The translations under genes were made by a program, and so were the position numbers. Shown in pieces: positions 1 through 5,370 of a stretch of 5,370 nt of DNA. Where the stretch lies: assembly GCA_016303265.1 (NCBI GenBank), contig JAEDLZ010000084.1:1-5370 (forward strand), given 5' to 3'. The notes beneath the pieces were generated by a model that was given only the letters and a program-made list of their open reading frames with translations, was not told where the DNA came from and ran no database searches. Numbering within the stretch: the stretch's first letter is position 1; each line of letters opens with the position of its first letter. This stretch comes from Clostridiales bacterium. GTDB lineage: Bacteria > Bacillota > Clostridia > Monoglobales > Monoglobaceae.

Positions 1-974
1 GTATTGTAGGTGTATTTGGTTTTGACAAGGACGCCTGCGCTATAATGAAGGGCATACTTCTCGGGGTAATATCCGATTTTTCCGAAACTCTCTCAAATAG
101 TTTGTCCCTTGCCGGACTTTCTCATATAACGGCAGTTTCGGGTCTTCATCTCAGCATCCTGTTCGGAGCGTTTTGCGGTCTTTTAGGATTTTTCCAATTT
201 CACCGGAAGATTATTTCCCTGCTGGCACTGCCGGTTATACTGCTTTTCGCCGCAACAACAGGGTTTTCTCCGTCAATTTGCCGTGCCGCAATTATGCTCG
301 CCATATATATCATCGCACTTGTGAACAAAAGCCAGTACGACTCGCTGACAGCTCTGTTTATCTCCGCCTTCATTATTCTATTATTCAATCCATATTCCCT
401 GCTTAGCGTAAGTTTTATACTGTCCTTTTTCTCAACCCTTGCGATAATTTTGCTGCACCCGAAATTTTGCGGCCTTTTAGCTCCTGTTACGGGGAAATCA
501 CATATTCTGAAAACGATAGTCGGATTGATTTCGGTTTCTTTGTCCGCATTTATCGGAACAGCGCCCTTTATCGCCTATTACTTTGGCACAATTTCTTTTT
601 CCTCAATTATCGTAAACATCTGGATTGTTCCTCTTTGCGGGCCTGTATTCATACTGAGCTATGCTCTTTGTTTTATCGCTCCCGTTCTGCCGGATTTTAT
701 TTGCAACATTTTTCTTTATCCGACTGCGGCAGGAATTAAAGTAATTCTTAAAACCGCTGAGATATTTGCAAATATCAAGTTCCTCCACATTGATGTTAAA
801 GAATTTTCTCCGTGGTATATAGTAATTTATTTCATTGCGGCCGCATTACTGTATATAGGTTCTGCTAAAGAAAAGAGGACAGCGCAAAATGCACAGACCA
901 CGCAAAGCATAAAAAAACGCCATAATATAGCGGTTTTTTTAAATACAAAAATCAAAAATGAGACCGAAACCTAG
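1..974 (+). CDS. comEC: ComEC/Rec2-family competence membrane protein, 5'-partial, no C-terminal nuclease-like domain
   Basis: ComEC forms the inner-membrane channel through which single-stranded DNA enters during natural transformation. The frame is open to the left edge (first full codon at 3), so the start lies upstream; the ATG at 45 is internal, because residues before it (FGFDKDACAI) read as family sequence. 323 residues are visible. Family-type motifs are SHITAVSGLHLSIL at about residues 40-53, TGFSPSICRAAIM at 86-98, NPYSLLSVSFILSF near 129-142 and GTAPFIAYYFGTISFSS near 185-201. About seven or eight hydrophobic, membrane-spanning stretches follow one another to about residue 285, then a polar tail with KEKRTAQNAQTTQ. 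Full-length ComEC usually continues into a metallo-beta-lactamase domain; here a TAG at 972-974 ends the protein instead, and no remnant of that domain is visible downstream. The N-terminal OB-like domain would be outside the window. The family call is firm; whether the protein works in transformation is not shown. It is convergent with the minus-strand operon. Confidence 0.88.
   Translation, partial: IVGVFGFDKDACAIMKGILLGVISDFSETLSNSLSLAGLSHITAVSGLHLSILFGAFCGLLGFFQFHRKIISLLALPVILLFAATTGFSPSICRAAIMLAIYIIALVNKSQYDSLTALFISAFIILLFNPYSLLSVSFILSFFSTLAIILLHPKFCGLLAPVTGKSHILKTIVGLISVSLSAFIGTAPFIAYYFGTISFSSIIVNIWIVPLCGPVFILSYALCFIAPVLPDFICNIFLYPTAAGIKVILKTAEIFANIKFLHIDVKEFSPWYIVIYFIAAALLYIGSAKEKRTAQNAQTTQSIKKRHNIAVFLNTKIKNETET
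911..940. terminator. Possible bidirectional intrinsic terminator inside the comEC 3' end
   Basis: A run of seven A (911-917) plus CGC (918-920) can pair with GCG (930-932) and a run of seven T (934-940), leaving a one-base G bulge at 933 and a nine-base loop. The T tract follows the stem on the + strand, and by symmetry the A tract gives a T tract on the - strand, so it could end transcription both of comEC and of the convergent operon. The GC part of the stem is only three pairs, so it is weak. It lies in the coding frame, about 30 bases before the comEC stop. Confidence 0.4.
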
Positions 975-977
975 GTG

Positions 978-1001
978 GAAATTCGTTATATAACGAATTT
1001 C
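978..1001. repeat. Perfect 24-bp palindrome
   Basis: The half-site GAAATTCGTTAT is followed directly by its exact reverse complement, with no spacer; the centre lies between 989 and 990 and all 12 base pairs match. It begins four bases after the comEC stop codon. It is AT-rich and has no T tract beyond it on either strand, so it is not a typical terminator. It could be a protein binding site with dyad symmetry, a cruciform-forming element, or the end of a dispersed palindromic repeat. Confidence 0.8.
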
Positions 1002-1104
1002 AATTACAAAAGCTTTGCGTTTTGAACAAACTTCGCCTCTCGCAGTATCCATATACGGCCTTTGGACTCAGTTTGGTAGGTCAGCACTATTTTGCGTCCA
1101 CCCC

Positions 1105-1137
1105 AAAGGAGCTGCCGCATTTTGCGACAGCTCCTTA
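1105..1137 (-). terminator. Strong 13-bp hairpin downstream of the FAD oxidoreductase gene, possible terminator or 3' stabiliser
   Basis: Bases 1106-1118 pair with 1124-1136 around a five-base loop (1119-1123). On the minus strand all 13 pairs form, one of them a U-G wobble. On the plus strand the same position (1115/1127) is a C-A mismatch, so the structure suits minus-strand RNA better. It starts 13 bases after the stop codon of the last operon gene, where a terminator is expected. Only three U residues follow before a GGGG run, so it is not a classical intrinsic terminator; it may protect the mRNA 3' end or belong to the intergenic repeat. Confidence 0.5.
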
Positions 1138-1148
1138 AATTATTCATT

Positions 1149-2339
1149 CTATAATCTGATTTTAACGCCATTTTCAATAAGCTTATTCTGCAATTCCGTA
1201 ATATCAAGACTTTTAAAATCATCAGTCATGGAAGCGGCCGTTCCTGCAGCCTCCCCGGAAACTGCACAAACAGGTATAACCCTCGTTACATCCCACATTG
1301 CATCATTGGCAGAAATGCATCTCCCGGCAGTAATAAGATTTTTAACTCTGCTGCCGTAAAGCGAACTAAACGGCAACTGATAAACCGGCCCTATTTTTTT
1401 CCAGTTTCCGAACATTCCTACGCTGTCGTCAAAATCTCTTCCGTCATCCTCCGTTGTCATGGTATAAACACCCTTAATTCGCCTTGTCATACGAATTTGC
1501 GGAATTGTCGGAATCGTAACCGGAATATGTTTTTCATTCTCTTTTCTCATTTCTTTAACATCGCTGAGAATCTGTTTGTGTGACAGAACAACCATATCGC
1601 TTATTTCTTTTCCGTCAAGTCCGGTGAATCTCCTGTTAACAAGCGGCTGCGGCTCATCCCCCGTCTTTTCATCGTCGGGAATATCCGAAGCGCCAAGCAT
1701 TTTTAATCCACAGTCATTTCCGTTAAGGAAATAATACCACGCTGCAAGAATATTGCCCTGCTTGAATGTTTCACAGTCTTCATCGGCAAACTTGCAAATA
1801 TCCGCGTCACCGGTGCAATCAACAACCGACCTTACCGAAACGGCGTATCTGCCCGATTTATTTTCAACTATAACATTACTGATTCTGTCATTTTCTTTAG
1901 TTACCGAAGCCACCTGCGTTCCGTAAAGAACAGTAACACCTTCACGAATCAGCAACTGTTCGGCAAGAATCGCAAAAAGCTGCGGATTATATCGGGCTTC
2001 ATACCGACGCTTCTTTTTTTCTTCAAGAGTACCGTTTTCAATCCACGCTTTAGGATAAGAATTTGCCTCAGCGCCCATTGAAATCGAAAGCTTCAGAAGT
2101 TCCTCCGCAATACCATAGCTAAGCTGGGTTCCGCGGCCGTCGCAAAGCGGCAAATATATTGTTACAAGCCCTGCCGTTCCGAGTCCGCCAAGCATAAATT
2201 CACGCTCAAGCAAAATAACCTTTGCGCCGTTTCTTGCCGCAGACAGCGCAGCGGCAATTCCCGCAATGCCTCCGCCGGCAACAAGGACATCACAGCTATC
2301 CTTTATTTCAATCTGCCTTTTTTCAACTATATAACTCAT
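1149..2339 (-). CDS. FAD-dependent oxidoreductase (PF12831-like family)
   Basis: Predicted soluble flavoprotein of 396 residues; substrate unknown. The N-terminal Rossmann motif is seen as VLVAGGGIAGIAAALSAA (residues 18-35) with the ribose-binding acid at the end of strand two (LLERE, 44-47). Next comes the family's glycine-rich MLGGLGTAGLV (49-59), then VVDCTGDADICKFA (172-185), RMTRRIKGVYTMTTED (283-298), and a C-terminal FAD-binding segment with LITAGRCISANDAMWD (335-350) and SGEAAGTAASM (361-371). The length is at the short end for the family, but both FAD-binding ends are present, so it looks complete. No signal peptide, membrane segment or iron-sulfur motif is visible. The ATG at 2339-2337 has a strong GGGAGGAG site seven bases upstream of the start (core), and the gene follows iorB by 19 bases, so it is probably the last gene of that operon. 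Family members are annotated generically; a role linked to aryl-acid metabolism is inferred from position only. Confidence 0.88.
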   Translation of the reverse strand: MSYIVEKRQIEIKDSCDVLVAGGGIAGIAAALSAARNGAKVILLEREFMLGGLGTAGLVTIYLPLCDGRGTQLSYGIAEELLKLSISMGAEANSYPKAWIENGTLEEKKKRRYEARYNPQLFAILAEQLLIREGVTVLYGTQVASVTKENDRISNVIVENKSGRYAVSVRSVVDCTGDADICKFADEDCETFKQGNILAAWYYFLNGNDCGLKMLGASDIPDDEKTGDEPQPLVNRRFTGLDGKEISDMVVLSHKQILSDVKEMRKENEKHIPVTIPTIPQIRMTRRIKGVYTMTTEDDGRDFDDSVGMFGNWKKIGPVYQLPFSSLYGSRVKNLITAGRCISANDAMWDVTRVIPVCAVSGEAAGTAASMTDDFKSLDITELQNKLIENGVKIRL

Positions 2340-2344
2340 AATAA

Positions 2345-2352
2345 CTCCTCCC
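2345..2352 (-). promoter_or_regulatory. Ribosome binding site of the FAD oxidoreductase gene
   Basis: The minus strand reads GGGAGGAG here, in the short gap after the iorB stop codon. The GGAGG core sits seven bases before the ATG at 2339, which fixes that start. Confidence 0.8.
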
Positions 2353-2358
2353 TATATA

Positions 2359-2925
2359 TTAAAGATTATAGCCTATATCAAAAGCCTTAAGGTTTACATC
2401 AAGGAATTTTTCGGGAACGGTTGCTTTAATAACCTCAACCCATTTTTCATATGCAATATCCGTATTTTTAGCCATAACTCCGATAAGGACTACATTGACA
2501 GCCTTTATGTTTCCTGCTTCTTCCGCTTTTGAAAGAGCGTCAACAACAGTAATATTCACCTTTTCGGCAAGTTTATCCGCTATATTTTCCGGGTATTTGG
2601 CAACACCTGTTATAACCGGCATTGGATTCATCTGCTGGTCATTGACAATCATCTTCCCGTCTTTTTTTAGGAACGGAAGTGCGCGATAAGCCTCCAGAAG
2701 CTCAAATGCCAAAATTATATCCGCTTCGCCTTTATCAATAATCGGGGAGTATACCTTGTCGCCGAATTTCACATAGGTGACAACGCTGCCGCCTCGCTGA
2801 CTCATGCCGTGAACCTCAGAAATTTTAACATCATAACCTTCGGAAATAACTGTCTTGCCGATAATTCTGCTTGCGAGAAGAGTACCCTGACCTCCAACGC
2901 CGACAATCATAATATTCTTTGTCAT
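2359..2925 (-). CDS. iorB: Indolepyruvate ferredoxin oxidoreductase, beta subunit
   Basis: Beta subunit of the cytoplasmic, oxygen-sensitive enzyme that converts arylpyruvates and CoA to aryl-acetyl-CoA and CO2 while reducing ferredoxin. The 188-residue protein matches the usual size of IorB and consists of one 2-oxoacid:acceptor oxidoreductase gamma-type domain. Diagnostic stretches are IMIVGVGGQGTLLASRIIG (residues 5-23), SEVHGMSQRGGSVVTYVKFG (36-55), and ADIILAFELLEAYRALPFL (68-86). VNVVLIGVMAK (143-153) also fits the C-terminal part of the domain. The start at 2925 is fixed by a perfect AGGAGG nine bases upstream, which overlaps the end of iorA; the iorA stop and the iorB ATG are only four bases apart, so translation is probably coupled. 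It has no iron-sulfur motif of its own, as expected: the clusters are in IorA. The true substrate among indole-, phenyl- and hydroxyphenyl-pyruvate cannot be read from the sequence. Confidence 0.95.
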   Translation of the reverse strand: MTKNIMIVGVGGQGTLLASRIIGKTVISEGYDVKISEVHGMSQRGGSVVTYVKFGDKVYSPIIDKGEADIILAFELLEAYRALPFLKKDGKMIVNDQQMNPMPVITGVAKYPENIADKLAEKVNITVVDALSKAEEAGNIKAVNVVLIGVMAKNTDIAYEKWVEVIKATVPEKFLDVNLKAFDIGYNL

Positions 2926-2929
2926 AAGT

Positions 2930-4663
2930 CTAATCCTCCTTCTCTATTGCGCCAAACGGGCAGACATTCACACAAAGTCCGCAGCCGTTACACTGTGTGC
3001 GGTCAATAACAATATTCCCGTCCTGCTGCGAAATTGCAGGACAGCCCAGTTTCATACACACTTTACATTTTCTGCACTTATCGCTGATATTACAGTGTCC
3101 TGTATACTTAACATTTTTAAGAAGAGCGCAGGGCCTTTGAGCAATGATTACGGATGGCTCATCCGCCTCGGTTTCCTCTTTGACAACCTTTTCAAAATTC
3201 TTTACATCAAACGGGTCGGCAACAACAACCCTCTCAACGCCAACCGCCTTAGCAAGAGCAACAAGGTCAACCTGCTTTGTAGGCTCTTTACGGATTGTAA
3301 GCCCCGTTGTCGGATTGTCCTGATGGCCTGTCATGCCCGTTATGGAGTTATCAAGAATTATAACCGTGCTGTTTCCCTTATTGTAAACAATATCAATAAG
3401 CCCCGTTATTCCCGAGTGAATAAAGGTAGAATCACCGATAACGGCAACAAGTTTTTTGTTAAATTCCTCGCCGCGCGCCTTGGACATACCGTGAGCGCCG
3501 CTAACGCTTGCACCCATACACACGGTTGTGTCAACACTCGCCAAAGGCGGCACAGCGCCCAGCGTATAGCAGCCTATATCGCCCGATACCACAAGTCCCA
3601 GTTTTTTCAGAACATAAAATGTTCCTCTGTGCGGACAGCCTGCGCAAAGAACCGGCGGTCTTGCGGGGATTTCTTCTTCAATTTCATTAAATTCTGCCCC
3701 ATCTTCTCCAAACACCGCTTTCTTTATCATAGTCGGCGTGTACTCACCGAGATATGTGAAAGCCTCCTTGCCGATTACCTCTATTCCGAGAGCCTTGCAG
3801 TGATTTTCTATAACCGGGTCGAGTTCCTCTATAACATAAATCTTTTTATGCTTTCCGGCAAAATTCTCAATAAGCTTTTTCGGCATAGGATAAGCCATAC
3901 CAAGCTTTAAGTAGCTCACTCTGTCGCCGAGAGCTTCCTTTGCATACATATAGGAAATTCCCGAAGTAATAACCCCTATCTCGTCCGAATTTATTTCTTC
4001 TGTGTTAAATTCGCAGTTTTCCGCAAATTCCTCAAGACTCCTCATTCGCTTTTCAACCTCGACATGACGCTTGATTGCGTTTGCGGGCATCATAACATTT
4101 TTGCCGATATTCTTCTCATAAGGCTTAAGCTTGTAATTCACCTTAGGGAGCTCCTCAACCAGCCCCTGTGAGTGCGAAACTCTTGTCGAAAGCCTTAAGA
4201 TAACAGGGACATCAAATTCTTCGCTCAGCTCAAAGGCACGCCTTGTAAACTCCTTACATTCCGCACTGTCCGACGGTTCAAGCATCAAAAGTTTTGCCGC
4301 CTCGGCATAATGCCTGGAATCCTGCTCGTTCTGAGACGAATGCATTCCCGGATCATCGGCAACACAGAATACCAGTCCGCCGTTCGTACCTATATAGCTT
4401 ACGGTAAACATAGGGTCAGCCATAACATTCATTCCCACATGTTTCATACAGGACATACTTCTTGCGCCTGCAATCGACGCGCCGATAGAAACCTCCGCCG
4501 CAACCTTTTCATTCGGCGACCATTCAACATAAATATCGTCAAACTTAACTATATTTTCCGTTATTTCCGTGCTTGGAGTTCCGGGATAAGACGCTACAAC
4601 CGATACGCCCGCCTCATAAGCTCCTCTTGCAACCGCTTCGTTGCCAATCATAAGTCTTTTCAT
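2930..4663 (-). CDS. iorA: Indolepyruvate ferredoxin oxidoreductase, alpha subunit (thiamine diphosphate and 2x[4Fe-4S])
   Basis: Catalytic subunit pairing with IorB; it binds thiamine diphosphate, decarboxylates arylpyruvates to form aryl-acetyl-CoA, and passes electrons to ferredoxin; the reaction is reversible in some anaerobes. In 577 residues the order is: N-terminal pyrimidine-binding domain with SYPGTPSTEI (26-35), SPNEKVAAEV (49-58) and DDPGMHSSQNEQDSRHYAE (103-121); a middle domain; CAGCPHRG (340-347); the diphosphate/metal-binding segment GDSTFIHSG to NSITGMTGHQ (410-448); and a C-terminal ferredoxin domain. That last domain has CX2CX2CX4CP (Cys 530, 533, 536, 541) and CX2CX2CX3CP (Cys 558, 561, 564, 568), so all eight cluster ligands are present. 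The ATG at 4663 is preferred over the in-frame ATG at 4669: the AAGGGG site is seven bases from the former but one base from the latter, and MKRLMIGNEA is the typical family beginning. It lies 11 bases after the ligase gene and four before iorB. No residue is obviously missing. Confidence 0.96.
   Translation of the reverse strand: MKRLMIGNEAVARGAYEAGVSVVASYPGTPSTEITENIVKFDDIYVEWSPNEKVAAEVSIGASIAGARSMSCMKHVGMNVMADPMFTVSYIGTNGGLVFCVADDPGMHSSQNEQDSRHYAEAAKLLMLEPSDSAECKEFTRRAFELSEEFDVPVILRLSTRVSHSQGLVEELPKVNYKLKPYEKNIGKNVMMPANAIKRHVEVEKRMRSLEEFAENCEFNTEEINSDEIGVITSGISYMYAKEALGDRVSYLKLGMAYPMPKKLIENFAGKHKKIYVIEELDPVIENHCKALGIEVIGKEAFTYLGEYTPTMIKKAVFGEDGAEFNEIEEEIPARPPVLCAGCPHRGTFYVLKKLGLVVSGDIGCYTLGAVPPLASVDTTVCMGASVSGAHGMSKARGEEFNKKLVAVIGDSTFIHSGITGLIDIVYNKGNSTVIILDNSITGMTGHQDNPTTGLTIRKEPTKQVDLVALAKAVGVERVVVADPFDVKNFEKVVKEETEADEPSVIIAQRPCALLKNVKYTGHCNISDKCRKCKVCMKLGCPAISQQDGNIVIDRTQCNGCGLCVNVCPFGAIEKED
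2935..2940 (-). promoter_or_regulatory. Ribosome binding site of iorB embedded in the iorA coding end
   Basis: The minus strand reads AGGAGG, formed by the last sense codons of iorA (AAG GAG GAT before TAG). It lies nine bases before the iorB ATG, so the two subunits are likely made in a coupled, near-equal ratio. Confidence 0.85.
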
Positions 4664-4670
4664 AAACATT

Positions 4671-4676
4671 CCCCTT
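4671..4676 (-). promoter_or_regulatory. Ribosome binding site deciding the iorA start
   Basis: The minus strand reads AAGGGG, with its two A bases belonging to the TAA stop codon of the upstream ligase gene. The spacing is seven bases to the ATG at 4663 and one base to the ATG at 4669, which favours the shorter protein by two residues. Confidence 0.65.
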
Positions 4677-5370
4677 ATTTTTCAATCTGTGCGGCAACTA
4701 AACTTTCGCCGCAATATATTTCTCTAAGCTTCGGTTTCTCAATTTTTCCTGTCGGATTTCTCGGAATATCCGCAAATATAATTTTCCGCGGTCTTTTATA
4801 CTTAGGGAGCGCTTTGCAAAATTCGTTCATTTCTTCCTCACTGCACTCTGCTCCGTTTTTCAGCTCAATAACAGCCGCCGCAATCTCGCCCAGACGATGG
4901 TCGGGAAGACCGATAACCGCAACATCCTTAACTGCGTCATTGGTTCTTATAAAGTCCTCAATCTGGACAGGATAGAGATTTTCCCCACCTGAAATAATTA
5001 CATCCTTTTTTCTGTCAACCAGAAATATAAATCCGTCCTCATCCTCCATTGCCATATCGCCGGTGAAAAGCCAGCCGTCCTTTAATACCTCCTCGGTCGC
5101 CTTTTCATCATTATAATAGCAGGTCATAACGCCCGGACCCTTAACAACCAGTTCACCTACTTCACCCTGCTTGATAGGTTCTCCGTTTTCGTCTACAATT
5201 TTTACTTCCCAGCCGTAGCCTGCCTTGCCTATCGCACCTACCTTATGAATATTCTCAATGCCCAGATGAACGCATCCTGGGCCGATAGACTCACTAAGAC
5301 TGTAGTTTGTGTCATAATCATGGTTTGGGAACACCTTTTTCCACCTCTTGATAAGGCTGGGCGGAACAGG
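4675..5370 (-). CDS. AMP-forming acyl-CoA synthetase (ligase), C-terminal part, 5'-partial
   Basis: An adenylate-forming (ANL family) enzyme that activates a carboxylic acid with ATP to an acyl-adenylate and transfers the acyl group to CoA. 231 residues are visible and the frame stays open to the right edge, with family-like sequence (PPSLIKRWKK) before the GTG at 5334, so that GTG is not the start. Visible motifs are the A5-type NYSLSESIGPG (22-32), GELVVKGPGVM (72-82), the ATP-ribose aspartate in LFTGD (101-105), the hinge region DRKKDVIISGGENLYP (119-134), and PRNPTGKIEK (203-212), whose lysine at 209 is the adenylation catalytic residue. The N-terminal P-loop and acyl-binding pocket are outside the window, so the substrate cannot be read. 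An aryl-acid is plausible because iorA and iorB follow 11 bases later on the same strand. The hinge differs from the PaaK phenylacetate-CoA ligase type, so paaK is not proposed. Confidence 0.9.
   Translation of the reverse strand, partial: PVPPSLIKRWKKVFPNHDYDTNYSLSESIGPGCVHLGIENIHKVGAIGKAGYGWEVKIVDENGEPIKQGEVGELVVKGPGVMTCYYNDEKATEEVLKDGWLFTGDMAMEDEDGFIFLVDRKKDVIISGGENLYPVQIEDFIRTNDAVKDVAVIGLPDHRLGEIAAAVIELKNGAECSEEEMNEFCKALPKYKRPRKIIFADIPRNPTGKIEKPKLREIYCGESLVAAQIEK

Larger units (their letters stand above)
975..1148. other. Convergent intergenic region, structured, possible dispersed repeat element
   Basis: This 174-base gap separates the 3' ends of comEC and the FAD oxidoreductase. It holds a perfect 24-bp palindrome at its comEC end and a strong hairpin at its other end, with about 100 bases between them that I cannot assign to a protein. 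Open frames crossing it are short, run into the neighbouring gene in the wrong frame, and show no domain or plausible ribosome binding site. A structured, protein-free block between convergent genes resembles the short palindromic intergenic repeats of many Firmicutes genomes. That it is repeated elsewhere is inference; only one copy is in the window and no target-site duplication is evident. Confidence 0.4.

Noticed and set aside
978..1140. CRISPR array or tRNA in the intergenic region
   Set aside because: There is no repeated unit with spacers, and no cloverleaf or tRNA-like arms could be drawn; only the single palindrome and one hairpin are seen.
1004..1222. Open frame of 72 codons on the minus strand over the end of the FAD oxidoreductase gene
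   Set aside because: It overlaps the FAD gene in another frame and continues through the hairpin region with no domain; it is best explained by chance or by the repeat-like element.
1015..1359. Open frame of 114 codons on the plus strand starting in the intergenic region
   Set aside because: It reads through the hairpin and then antisense to the FAD oxidoreductase 3' end. It has no convincing ribosome binding site and no family signature.
3095..3910. Long open frame of 271 codons on the plus strand inside iorA
   Set aside because: It lies fully antisense to iorA, which has complete family motifs and eight cluster cysteines. The frame's composition (many Arg, Asn, His and Cys scattered without pattern) and lack of a domain mark it as a shadow.
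4667..4669. Alternative iorA start six bases upstream of the chosen one
   Set aside because: The ribosome binding site would be only one base away from it, and the family N-terminus begins at the next ATG.
4310..4975. Open frame of 221 codons on the plus strand
   Set aside because: It runs antisense across the junction of iorA and the ligase gene, two well-supported genes, and shows no recognisable domain.
5332..5334. GTG as the start of the acyl-CoA ligase
   Set aside because: The frame is open upstream to the window edge and encodes family-like sequence; the visible part lacks the whole N-terminal domain, so the true start is outside the window.

Overview
The window looks like a piece of an anaerobic, moderately AT-rich Firmicutes genome, probably a gut-type clostridium. 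The reasons are a ferredoxin-dependent 2-oxoacid oxidoreductase of the indolepyruvate type, strong Shine-Dalgarno sites of the AGGAGG class, and a ComEC-family protein. The assignment is an inference from gene content and style; no rRNA or other marker gene is present.

Layout. Positions 1-974 (+ strand) carry the 3' part of a comEC-like competence/DNA-uptake membrane protein whose start lies before the window. It stops right after the membrane domain and has no metallo-beta-lactamase domain. Positions 975-1148 are a convergent intergenic region with a perfect 24-bp palindrome and a strong 13-bp hairpin; it may be a dispersed repeat element. From 5370 down to 1149, everything on the - strand is one tightly packed gene set in the order acyl-CoA ligase (AMP-forming, 5' end outside the window), iorA, iorB, FAD-dependent oxidoreductase. 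Gaps are only about 4-19 bp and each downstream gene has its own ribosome binding site, so these are very likely one operon. Its promoter lies upstream of the window.

How the genes may work together. IorA/IorB interconvert arylpyruvates (indolepyruvate, phenylpyruvate, hydroxyphenylpyruvate) with aryl-acetyl-CoA plus CO2, exchanging electrons with ferredoxin. The co-transcribed AMP-forming ligase could make aryl-acetyl-CoA from free arylacetate. This suggests either salvage of arylacetates into aromatic amino acids by reductive carboxylation, or processing of aromatic amino acid breakdown products. The last gene, a PF12831-like FAD oxidoreductase, has no known place in this pathway and is the least explained part of the operon.

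No tRNA, rRNA, CRISPR array, transposase or phage gene was seen. I found no clear evidence of a wholly new system; the most notable items are the four-gene aryl-acid cassette and the structured intergenic element.
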